Source of the DNA: Chloroflexota bacterium
GTDB taxonomy: Bacteria > Chloroflexota > Anaerolineae > Anaerolineales > Anaerolineaceae
Direction: 5' to 3'
Length of the DNA stretch: 64,000 bases
NCBI GenBank assembly: GCA_023381565.1
Contig: JAMCRR010000197.1
Span: forward strand, 20,811 to 84,810
Part shown: piece by piece, positions 49,915-57,846 of the stretch
Numbering within the stretch: the stretch's first letter is position 1
How the letters are laid out: each line of letters opens with the position of its first letter
The notes under the pieces: generated by a model
What the model was told of the DNA's origin: nothing
The model's input: only the letters and a program-made list of their open reading frames with translations
Databases searched by the model: none
Made by a program: the position numbers and the translations under genes

Positions 49915-51648
49915 ATGAATAAGTCGCTTAGTTTTTATTCTGCATTAGAAGACTTTCACCGGGAGCGCCGCCTGGCCGACTTGCAAGTCATTTTTAGCAG
50001 GCTTACCGGTAAACCCGTTGATTTATTGTCGTTTGATGATGTAGCTGCAAAATTGAAACTGGCCGGAAGATCGGATCGCGGGCTGCAAGAAATCCCTGTG
50101 GCAGCCATCATCGGCAGCGCAGGAAGGTACAGCGAATTTACCCGCACCTTCCTCCCAAAAGCCAGCATCGACAGCCAGCGTTGGGCGCGTGTCAAAACCG
50201 AGATGGTGGCGTCCCCGGGCGGTCTGCCCCCGATCGAGGTATATAAAATTGACGAAAGCTATTTTGTCAAAGACGGGCATCACCGCGTATCGGTCGCCCG
50301 GCAGTTAGGTATGGATACCATTCAGGCATACGTCACCGAGGTGCGTACCAAAATTCCCCTCACGCCAGATATCTCTCCCGAGGAGCTAATCCTCAGGACA
50401 GAGAACCTCGATTTCCTCGAACACACCCACCTGAAAGAAATCTACCCTTCAGTTGAGCTGACCGTGTCTATCCCCGGGCTGTATCCCAAGCTGGAAGAAC
50501 ACATCCACGTCCACCGGTATTTTATGGGATTGGACCAACAACGGGATATCTCACTCGAAGAAGCGGTCAGGGACTGGTATGAGACCGAGTACCGGCCCGT
50601 TGTTGAGGCGATTGAGGAGCGAGGCGTGCTCTATGAATTTCCTGGAATGACGGTTACCGACCTGTATATCTGGATTTCAGAACACCGCTACCTGGTGGAA
50701 CAAGAGCTCGGCTGGCGCATCCGGTCTGACAAAGCAGCCGATGACCTAATCCAGCAAATGAGCGCGAACCCCGCGCGCGCGGCAAAAAGAATTCGCCGCA
50801 ACGTGATTGACCATTTGATCTCCGACGAATTGGAGGGGAACAAAGCCGGCAAAGAAGGGGAGCAAATGGATGAGACAGGTCAATTGTGTATCTTTTACGA
50901 TTTTCTGGTCCCGGTCAGCGGGGAGGAAATCGGATGGTCGGCGTTGGAGCAGGCTTTCATGCTGGCTCGCTGTGAAGGGTCGACCATGCACGGAATCCAC
51001 ATTTTGCCGGGGAGCGACCAATTGGCCAGCGCCTCAGCACAGGGGGTGAAAGAGCGCTTTGACGAACGCTGCCGCCAGGCAGGCATATCTGGAAGCCTGG
51101 CTCTGGTGAAAGGGGAAGTATCCCAGCAGGTGGTTGAAAAAGCCGTTTTTGCAGACCTGGTCGTACTCAACGTGGCGCACCCGCCGGCTTCTAATATTCT
51201 CTCCAGGCTGGATTCTGGATTGCAGACGATTGTACAGCGCTGTCCCCGGCCGATCCTGGCGGTTCCCGGTAAGGCAACATCTTTCGACCGCCTGCTGCTT
51301 GGATACGACGGCAGCCCGAAATCTCGACAGGCCCTGTACGTTTCCGCTTTCATGGCAGGCAAGTGGGGGGTACCCCTGCACGTCGTTACCGTTGTTGATC
51401 CGGGACGCGATTCGGCTGCGACTCTACGCTCAGCCCAGGATTATCTCGAGGCCCGGCAAATCCAGGCTGAGTATCATCTGCTGGATGGACAGGCGGGAAC
51501 CGCCATCCTGAATGCAGCGCAATTGTACGGAACCAATCTGATCCTGGTCGGCGGATATGGTTTCAGCGCCGCAGTCGAAATCGTGTTGGGGAGTGCCATC
51601 GAAGTGGTCTTGCAAGAAACCGAGGTGCCGGTCTTGATCTGCCCTTGA
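49915..51648 (+). CDS. ParB-like nuclease-fold domain fused to two universal stress protein domains
   Basis: The N-terminal 145 residues carry a ParB/sulfiredoxin-like segment: LQEIPVAAIIGSAGRYSEF and YFVKDGHHRVSVARQLGM. A helical middle region follows (about 150-315). Two universal stress protein domains occupy about 325-455 and 460-577. The second has the ATP-binding pattern G-x2-G-x9-GS in GGYGFSAAVEIVLGSAIE, so it probably binds ATP; the first lacks it. There is no signal peptide. This architecture is uncommon. A nucleotide-sensing stress role is inferred. Confidence 0.82.
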   Translation: MNKSLSFYSALEDFHRERRLADLQVIFSRLTGKPVDLLSFDDVAAKLKLAGRSDRGLQEIPVAAIIGSAGRYSEFTRTFLPKASIDSQRWARVKTEMVASPGGLPPIEVYKIDESYFVKDGHHRVSVARQLGMDTIQAYVTEVRTKIPLTPDISPEELILRTENLDFLEHTHLKEIYPSVELTVSIPGLYPKLEEHIHVHRYFMGLDQQRDISLEEAVRDWYETEYRPVVEAIEERGVLYEFPGMTVTDLYIWISEHRYLVEQELGWRIRSDKAADDLIQQMSANPARAAKRIRRNVIDHLISDELEGNKAGKEGEQMDETGQLCIFYDFLVPVSGEEIGWSALEQAFMLARCEGSTMHGIHILPGSDQLASASAQGVKERFDERCRQAGISGSLALVKGEVSQQVVEKAVFADLVVLNVAHPPASNILSRLDSGLQTIVQRCPRPILAVPGKATSFDRLLLGYDGSPKSRQALYVSAFMAGKWGVPLHVVTVVDPGRDSAATLRSAQDYLEARQIQAEYHLLDGQAGTAILNAAQLYGTNLILVGGYGFSAAVEIVLGSAIEVVLQETEVPVLICP

Positions 51649-51654
51649 TGCGAA

Positions 51655-52362
51655 TCAGATACCCAGGTAGGCGGATTTCACCTGCGAGTTCTGGCTGAGG
51701 TCGCTGGCTTTACCGGAGAGCACAATCCGGCCGGTTTCGAGCACGTAGGCCCGGTGGGCAATCGAGAGCGCCATGAGGGCGTTCTGCTCGACCAGCAGGA
51801 TGCTCGTTCCCTGGGCGTTAATCTCCTGGATGATGCGGAAGATTTCCTCGACCAGGATTGGGCTGAGCCCCATAGATGGTTCGTCCAGCAGGAGCAGGGA
51901 AGGGTGGCTCATTAAACCGCGGGCGGTTGCCAGCATCTGCTGCTCGCCGCCTGAAAGCGTGCCGCCAAGCTGGTTCAGGCGCTCTTTCAAGCGGGGAAAG
52001 CTGGTAAAGACGCGTTCCATAGATTGCTGGATCTCAACCGGATCCTTCCGGGTGTAGGCGCCCATGTCCAGGTTCTCTTTTACGGTCAGCGGTGCGAAAA
52101 TCTTACGTCCTTCTGGCACTTGACTGATCCCCAGGCTGACAATTTTTTCAGCCGGAATTACGGTGATCTCCTGGTCTCTGAATTTAATCGAACCATGACG
52201 CGGGCGTAGCAGCCCTGAGATGGTCCTCAGGGTAGTCGATTTTCCTGCCCCGTTGGCTCCGATAAGCGATACAATCTCGCCCTCTTCCACATTAAAAGAT
52301 ATTCCCTGTAGGGCATGGATGGCCCCGTAATAAACGTCTAAATCCTGCACTTCAAGCAGCAT
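51655..52362 (-). CDS. livF: branched-chain amino acid ABC transporter ATP-binding protein LivF
   Basis: This is the second ATPase of a LIV-type transporter. It has Walker A SLIGANGAGKSTTLR (about 30-44), the signature GGTLSGGEQQMLATARGLM, Walker B SLLLLDEPSMGL, and the LivF-like ending SLGISQVPEGR and KSAYLGI. It starts inside the end of livG, so it is co-translated. It is peripheral at the cytoplasmic membrane face and drives import of branched-chain amino acids or similar amide solutes. It closes the operon and converges with the stress protein gene at a six-base gap. Confidence 0.95.
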   Translation of the reverse strand: MLLEVQDLDVYYGAIHALQGISFNVEEGEIVSLIGANGAGKSTTLRTISGLLRPRHGSIKFRDQEITVIPAEKIVSLGISQVPEGRKIFAPLTVKENLDMGAYTRKDPVEIQQSMERVFTSFPRLKERLNQLGGTLSGGEQQMLATARGLMSHPSLLLLDEPSMGLSPILVEEIFRIIQEINAQGTSILLVEQNALMALSIAHRAYVLETGRIVLSGKASDLSQNSQVKSAYLGI

Positions 52363-53152
52363 GAGCGGCTCCCTTACCCAGGTAGGCTTCGATCACTTTG
52401 GGATTATCCTGGATTTCTTTCGGTGTCCCTCGGGCGATCACTTCGCCGAAATCCATCACTGTAATATGCTCGCAGATTCCCATCACCACCCGCATCTGGT
52501 GTTCGATCAGCAAAATGGTCAGTTTGAAACGGTCACGGACAAAATGGATCAACTCCATCAATTGGACGATCTCGCGTGGGTTCATCCCCGCAGCGGGTTC
52601 ATCGAGCAAGAGAAGCTGCGGGTTGCAGGCCAGAGCGCGCGCGATCTCGACCCGGCGCTGTTCGCCATAGGGTAAGTTTTTCGCCAGTTCATTCTGGATA
52701 TTCTCCAGGTTGAAGATCGCCAGGAAATCTTGTGCTTGCTCGGTGAGCTCGCGTTCTTTGGCCTCATATTTCGAATTCCGAAAAATTGCGTCAAACATGC
52801 TGTATCCGGCGCGCGGGTGGTAAGCGATGCGCACATTATCGAGAACGGACAGGTTCGGGAAGAGGCGGATATTTTGGAAGGTGCGTCCGATCCCGGCGCG
52901 GGTGATCTCGAATGGCTCCTGACCGAGGATGGTCTCACCCAGGAAACAGATTTCCCCTCCGGAGGGCACATATAAACCGGTGATCATGTTGAAGATCGTC
53001 GTTTTTCCGGCACCATTCGGACCAATCAGACCCAGAAGCTGTCCAGGTTGGATGGTCAGATCGAAATTATGGACGGCTCGCAGTCCACCAAAGAACTTGG
53101 TCAGGCCGGTGATTGTTAAAACGGGTTCAGTCTGGATGGGTGTGGTCTCCAT
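52352..53152 (-). CDS. livG: branched-chain amino acid ABC transporter ATP-binding protein LivG
   Basis: This is the first ATPase of the LIV system, with Walker A LLGLIGPNGAGKTTIFNMI, the LivG-specific signature variant NLPYGEQRRVEIARAL, Walker B QLLLLDEPAAGMNP and the BCA_ABC_TP_C-type tail KVIEAYLGKGA. I use the ATG at 53152; a TTG at 53158 would only overlap livM. It is coupled to livM (two-base gap) and livF (overlap). Confidence 0.95.
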   Translation of the reverse strand: METTPIQTEPVLTITGLTKFFGGLRAVHNFDLTIQPGQLLGLIGPNGAGKTTIFNMITGLYVPSGGEICFLGETILGQEPFEITRAGIGRTFQNIRLFPNLSVLDNVRIAYHPRAGYSMFDAIFRNSKYEAKERELTEQAQDFLAIFNLENIQNELAKNLPYGEQRRVEIARALACNPQLLLLDEPAAGMNPREIVQLMELIHFVRDRFKLTILLIEHQMRVVMGICEHITVMDFGEVIARGTPKEIQDNPKVIEAYLGKGAAHAA

Positions 53153-53154
53153 GG

Positions 53155-54540
53155 TCAATCCAACCCCTGTTGGGACTCGGCAGGTGCGATCGGGCCTGGA
53201 GCAGCTACCTGGGGTTTAACCCGGGGCTTGATCAGTATATCCTTCAAAAAGCCCCATTCTGTGGTGCCTAACAGACCCTGAGGCCGGATCAGCATCACTA
53301 CGAGCAGCGTCACCGGATAGAGCACGTAACGCCAGGTAGGCGCGTCTGTGCCCATCGTTCCCAGCAGGTTGCGTAGCAAACCTTCCAGGAAGAAGGTCCA
53401 TCCGAAGGTGGCCGCGATGGTGCCACTCATACTGCCTAATCCACCGAAAACGACGATGATCAATGGATTAAAACTCAACAAGAAGTTGAACGTGTTCGGG
53501 CTCAAGAAACCGATATAATGCGCGTAAATCGCTCCTCCAATGCCCGCAAAGAGGCTGCCGACCATAAAAGAAATCAGCTTGGTGTCAGCCACATCTACGC
53601 CCATAGCTCGGGCGGCGACTTCATCCTCGCGGACGGACATGATCGTGCGCCCAGACGAAGAACGGATGATGTTTCGCATGACGACAATGACCAATACTAA
53701 GAATACAAAAGCCCAAAACCAGGTAGTCAACTTCGGAATGCCGATCATCCCGCGGCCACCTTTCATCTCGGGGAAGGGCAGGATCGTATCAGAGTTGAGC
53801 ATCAGGGTGTTCACCACGATAGTGAAACCCAGGGTGGCAATCCCGAAGTAATCGCTCCCCAGGGTGAGAACGGGCAAACCAAACAAAAAGCTCGTTTCGG
53901 CTGCGAACACCCCTGCACAGATGATTGCTAAGAAGAAAACCACCTGAAGAGGGATGCCTTGCGCCAGCGCACCTGGGACGAGGTTGGTACCCAGCAAGGG
54001 GTTAATCGCGGGAGCAATTCCACGGCCAATATACACTGCAACGATGCCGGCGAGGATTGTACCCACCAGATACAATGTAAACTGGGTGAGGACGGGAATA
54101 CCTCTGTAGCGATGGATAATTTGGCGCAGGCCAAAAATCATGAGGCCCACGATGATGACCCCGGATAAGACCACGATCAGACCGCGCGCGTCCCCATTGA
54201 TCCAGCGATAGGTGATATCTGCAGCCGTATAGGCACCGATGCCGTAAAAACCATATTGCCCAAGGCTGAACTGGCCGTTAAATCCGTAGATCAGATTTAA
54301 ACCCAGGGCTACCATGGTCATGGAGCAAGCCTGGAAAAGTAGCCCGAGGTCAAATCCATTGAATATCGGTGATCCGCCAATATTTACGGTTATGACGAGC
54401 TGAATGATCCCGAACGCCACCAGGATGCCTGCGATTTTGACCCAGCGGGAGGATTTGCCCAATACCCACAGCAAGCCATAGACGTACGCCAGGACGGCAA
54501 TGATCTTTACCAGAGAGGTGAAAATGTCGATAAGTCCCAT
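53155..54540 (-). CDS. livM: branched-chain amino acid ABC transporter permease LivM
   Basis: This membrane permease has about ten helices. Family motifs are ALGLNLIYGFNGQFSLGQYGFYGIGAY at the front (within which LIYGFNGQFSLGQ is diagnostic) and RSSSGRTIMSVREDEVAARAMGVD plus GLGSMSGTIAATFGW further on, with RPQGLLG at the end. I start at 54540 because GAGGA lies seven bases upstream; the longer version begins with TTG inside livH. It has an extra internal stretch around residues 95-170 with two more helices compared with compact LivM proteins (461 residues). Confidence 0.93.
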   Translation of the reverse strand: MGLIDIFTSLVKIIAVLAYVYGLLWVLGKSSRWVKIAGILVAFGIIQLVITVNIGGSPIFNGFDLGLLFQACSMTMVALGLNLIYGFNGQFSLGQYGFYGIGAYTAADITYRWINGDARGLIVVLSGVIIVGLMIFGLRQIIHRYRGIPVLTQFTLYLVGTILAGIVAVYIGRGIAPAINPLLGTNLVPGALAQGIPLQVVFFLAIICAGVFAAETSFLFGLPVLTLGSDYFGIATLGFTIVVNTLMLNSDTILPFPEMKGGRGMIGIPKLTTWFWAFVFLVLVIVVMRNIIRSSSGRTIMSVREDEVAARAMGVDVADTKLISFMVGSLFAGIGGAIYAHYIGFLSPNTFNFLLSFNPLIIVVFGGLGSMSGTIAATFGWTFFLEGLLRNLLGTMGTDAPTWRYVLYPVTLLVVMLIRPQGLLGTTEWGFLKDILIKPRVKPQVAAPGPIAPAESQQGLD

Positions 54541-54550
54541 GGCTGCTTCC

Positions 54551-55678
54551 TCAGGCTTTCTCTTTTTCGGGTTCGCCAAAGAGCCCGGTTGGGCGGATCA
54601 GCAGTACCAGGATCAAGATTGTGAAAGCCACAGCATCACGCATGGGAGTGGAGATATATCCCATGGTGAGGTTCTCGGCCAGGCCCATAATTAATGCGCC
54701 AACAAAAGCCCCGGGGATGCTGCCAATACCTCCCACCACGGCAGCAACAAATGCTTTCAAACCGGGCAAAATCCCAAGCTGTGTCCAGATTGAGCTGTAG
54801 GCTATGGCGTACAACACGCCTCCCAGTCCGGCAAAAGCTGCACCAACCGCGAAGGTAAACGAGATCACCTGGTCCACATTGATCCCCATTAAGCGTGCTG
54901 CGGGCTTGTCAAAGGAGGTTGCCCGCATGGCAATGCCAATTTTTGTGCGGTGGACAAGGTATTGAAGCAAGAATTGAACCAGAAGTGTAGCTACGATGAA
55001 GATCACAAAAATGCTGGTAAAGGTCACCACATGCCCCGGCAAGGGTTTGCCTGGGACCATCATCTGGATACCATTATTAATGTAAAAAGTGACAACCGTG
55101 AACGGCGAGGGATAAGGGATAAACTCGGGCGTGAAAACGAATTTCAAAGCCCCGAAATATTCAAGGAAAAATGAGACACCAATGGCCGTGATCAAAGCTG
55201 CAATGCGGGGGGCATCGCGCAAGGGTTTGTAGGCTACCCGCTCGATCGTGATGGCGAGCACCGTGCAAACGATCATGGAGAGCAAAATCACTGTCAATGT
55301 ACCAATAACCACTACCACAGCAGCAGGCAGCCCGGGAAACACCACGGCCGGCCAGGATTCAAGGTTAAACTTGGTCACTGAGAAAAAACTTACGAAAGCT
55401 CCGACCATGAAAACATCGCCGTGGGCAAAGTTGATTAATTTCACGATGCCATACACCATGGTGTAGCCCAGGGCAATCAAGGCATACACAAAACCCAATT
55501 GCAATCCGCCGATAATAATTTGGCCGAATTGAACGGGGTCTTGGATAAGGTTGCGAACAACGATGTATAAGGCCAGCACAGCCAGGATGAGTAGGAACCC
55601 CTGACCAACCCAGGCTAACCTGGTTTTGGGACCGTGCGCAAGGGTTGGGGCGGTTGTAGAAACACTCGCCTTTTGCAT
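54551..55678 (-). CDS. livH: branched-chain amino acid ABC transporter permease LivH
   Basis: This is the second LIV permease. It has IIGGLQLGFVYALIALGYTMVYG, KLINFAHGDVFMVGAF, then AMRATSFDKPAARLMGINVD and GLKAFVAAVVGGIGSIPGA, all typical of LivH. About eight helices follow a short cytoplasmic N-terminus (MQKASVSTTAPTLAHG). The start at 55678 has AGGAGG ten bases upstream. The substrate-binding protein gene livJ lies 109 bases before, livM ten bases after. Confidence 0.94.
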   Translation of the reverse strand: MQKASVSTTAPTLAHGPKTRLAWVGQGFLLILAVLALYIVVRNLIQDPVQFGQIIIGGLQLGFVYALIALGYTMVYGIVKLINFAHGDVFMVGAFVSFFSVTKFNLESWPAVVFPGLPAAVVVVIGTLTVILLSMIVCTVLAITIERVAYKPLRDAPRIAALITAIGVSFFLEYFGALKFVFTPEFIPYPSPFTVVTFYINNGIQMMVPGKPLPGHVVTFTSIFVIFIVATLLVQFLLQYLVHRTKIGIAMRATSFDKPAARLMGINVDQVISFTFAVGAAFAGLGGVLYAIAYSSIWTQLGILPGLKAFVAAVVGGIGSIPGAFVGALIMGLAENLTMGYISTPMRDAVAFTILILVLLIRPTGLFGEPEKEKA

Positions 55679-55786
55679 CCGATACGAACCTCCTGAAGTA
55701 GGGTGGATTAGCTCAGGTTCACAAGGTGGAGGGCGATCTTGAATTCGCCCTCCACAAAGCAAACGAATCAAGCATCCATCAAATGG

Positions 55787-57013
55787 TTACGGGGCAATCG
55801 TGGCAACCCATTCTTTCTTCCCGCCGGTGACGTGAATGACCACGGCGGATTTGATTGGGTCGTGCTGCGCGTCGTAGGTGATCGTCCCAGAAACTGCGTC
55901 AAACTTGATATTTTGCAGGGCGGTCGCGACCTTCGTCGTATCATCCGCACCGGCGTTCTGGATACCGGTCAGCAGCAGGTTGGTGGCGTCGTATGCCAGG
56001 GCAGCCAGGGCATCGGGAACCTTACCGCTGTATTCGGCGCCATAGTCCTTCAGGAAGTTCTGGACCTCAGGGCGAGTGTCGCCCGGATCGTAGTGGTTGG
56101 TGTAGTATCCGCCGTCTGCTGCAGCTACATCCAGGTCGGCAGAATCCCAGCCATCGCCGCCCATAAAGGGAGCAGCAATGCCCATTTGCTTGGCCTGTTT
56201 GGTCACCAGGTTGACGATGTTGTAGTAGTCAGGCAGGTAGACCAGATCAGGACTGGCGGTTGAGACTTTGGAAAGAATGGCGGAAAAGTCGGTGTCAGTA
56301 TTCGTGTAGGTTTCTTTACCTACAATCTTGCCGCCGAGCTGGGTGAAGGAAGCTTCAAAGGCCTCAGCCAGACCGCGCACGTAGTCGCTGGATTGGTTGT
56401 ACATAATGAAGGCCGTCTTGGCTTTCAAGGTATCGACCGCGAACTTGGCGCCAACTTTGCCCTGGAATGGGTCAATGAAGCAAGCGCGGAAGATGTATTG
56501 CTTCGTCTGGCCGTTCTGATCCACGGTTACCAGAGGGTTCGTTGAGGTGGGGCTCATCTGGATCACTTTCGCCGCATTGGCGATATCCGAAACCGGGATG
56601 GAAGCCGCCGAGCAGACTTCGCCGATGATGTAGTGGATCTTATCCTGGTTAATGACCTTGTTGGCCGCATTCACCGCAGGGTCGGGGAGGCACTGGCTAT
56701 CTTCCACGTCGGTAACGATCTGCATCCCCAGGACGCCGCCCTTGGCATTCCATTGCTTGATGGCTAATAAAGCGCCATCGCGAGTACTTACTCCAAACGT
56801 AGGCTGTCCACCAGAGAGAGGAGCCAAAATGGCAACTTTCAAAGTACCGCCGCTGGAAGCGGCTGGTGCTGTGGCGGGGGCTGCTGGAGCCGTGGTGGGT
56901 GCTGTTTGTTGTGGTGGCGTTGTGGGTGCTGCGGTGGGCGCTGCGGCGGGGGTGCATGCTGCCACGAGCATGGCGATAAGGGCTAATACAGAAAACACTT
57001 TATAGGCACGCAT
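55787..57013 (-). CDS. livJ: branched-chain amino acid ABC transporter substrate-binding lipoprotein
   Basis: This is a periplasmic-binding-fold lipoprotein. The signal MRAYKVFSVLALIAMLVAAC ends with the lipidated Cys20, followed by an Ala/Pro/Thr linker. The core has LKVAILAPLSGGQPTFGVS, YIIGEVCSAASIPVSDIAN and IQMSPTSTNPLVT, as in leucine/amide-binding proteins. I start at 57013 where AGGAG lies ten bases upstream; the earlier ATG at 57046 is not preceded by one. It is the first gene of livJHMGF. Specificity could be amino acids, amides or urea. Confidence 0.93.
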   Translation of the reverse strand: MRAYKVFSVLALIAMLVAACTPAAAPTAAPTTPPQQTAPTTAPAAPATAPAASSGGTLKVAILAPLSGGQPTFGVSTRDGALLAIKQWNAKGGVLGMQIVTDVEDSQCLPDPAVNAANKVINQDKIHYIIGEVCSAASIPVSDIANAAKVIQMSPTSTNPLVTVDQNGQTKQYIFRACFIDPFQGKVGAKFAVDTLKAKTAFIMYNQSSDYVRGLAEAFEASFTQLGGKIVGKETYTNTDTDFSAILSKVSTASPDLVYLPDYYNIVNLVTKQAKQMGIAAPFMGGDGWDSADLDVAAADGGYYTNHYDPGDTRPEVQNFLKDYGAEYSGKVPDALAALAYDATNLLLTGIQNAGADDTTKVATALQNIKFDAVSGTITYDAQHDPIKSAVVIHVTGGKKEWVATIAP

Positions 57014-57426
57014 CAGATTTCTTCTCCTATCATGTATGGAAATCAAGAACTGACTACCTTATTGCAAGACATCTAGCGCGTTACCAGAGACTGTAATTTC
57101 CTCTGGTTCTCTCGATAGTAGCCCGAAACCACCTCCCTTCTAATGAAGTAATTCATATACTCCGATAAGAATGCCTAGTATAGAGGAATATTGTTTTTAA
57201 TGAGGAAACCAAACTAAACCAGATAGATGATATTGAGATGGTTTATAGATATTGTGAAGGAATTAAATTATCAAATGAATATACAGAATAATATGAGAAC
57301 TGTCAAGATGTAATATGAAGCCAATTCACTCCGGATGTCTTGACATTAGAGTTTTTGCTCACTATAATCGTGAGAACCCTCAAAACCCTGATGGAACTCT
57401 CACATTTGAGCAGGAAAGGGGCGTTT
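57014..57426. other. 413-base divergent promoter region
   Basis: This AT-rich spacer separates the leftward liv operon from the rightward membrane protein gene. It contains a 7-bp inverted repeat ACCAGAG/CTCTGGT (57083-57089, 57101-57107) in the livJ leader and a leftward -10-like TATACT (57182-57177). The strong rightward promoter at 57340-57368 is listed separately. No gene was seen. Confidence 0.55.
57340..57368 (+). promoter_or_regulatory. perfect consensus sigma-70 promoter
   Basis: TTGACA (57340-57345), a 17-base spacer and TATAAT (57363-57368): all twelve bases match consensus. Transcription would start near 57375, about 50 bases before the ATG at 57427. Its presence shows that the apparent frame starting at 57340 is not translated from there. 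Confidence 0.85.
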
Positions 57427-57825
57427 ATGATACGCCAGACTCTAGCTAAAAAACCGGTGATTATCAGCTTATTGATTCTCCAGGTCATCCCGCTGGTTAT
57501 GTTTCCCGCCGCCTCATTCGCTGCGGATACTCAAGAGTGGTGGCTGCCTGTCTTATTAGCCATATTGGTTGTGGCAGCTGATGCCCGGTTGTTGGCGCGT
57601 AGGGGAGAGATCACCTGGCCTTGGCACTTAATCGCCTTTGCCCAGGGTTTGAGCATAATCAGCCGGTTAATGATGCTTATGCCCCATGCGATCGAGACGA
57701 TCAACGGAGCCCAGGTTGTCGATACAGGCTACATTATTCTTTCCGTTCTTTCGATGCTTCTGTCAGCCGTGTTGATCTGGTACGTCGAGCTTCCCGAAGT
57801 ACGCATGGCGATGATTAGAGATTGA
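57427..57825 (+). CDS. small four-helix membrane protein
   Basis: This 132-residue membrane protein has four hydrophobic segments: IISLLILQVIPLVMFPAA, WWLPVLLAILVVAADARLL, LIAFAQGLSIISRLMMLM and ILSVLSMLLSAVLIWYVEL. AGGAAAGGGG precedes the ATG, and a perfect sigma-70 promoter lies about 60 bases upstream, so expression should be strong. No family was recognised. Conserved-looking charged residues sit at helix ends (DARLLARRGE, ELPEVRM). It is a lone gene, converging with the phosphatase gene. Confidence 0.75.
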   Translation: MIRQTLAKKPVIISLLILQVIPLVMFPAASFAADTQEWWLPVLLAILVVAADARLLARRGEITWPWHLIAFAQGLSIISRLMMLMPHAIETINGAQVVDTGYIILSVLSMLLSAVLIWYVELPEVRMAMIRD

Positions 57826-57846
57826 GCGACCGGTCAAATTAGCAGG

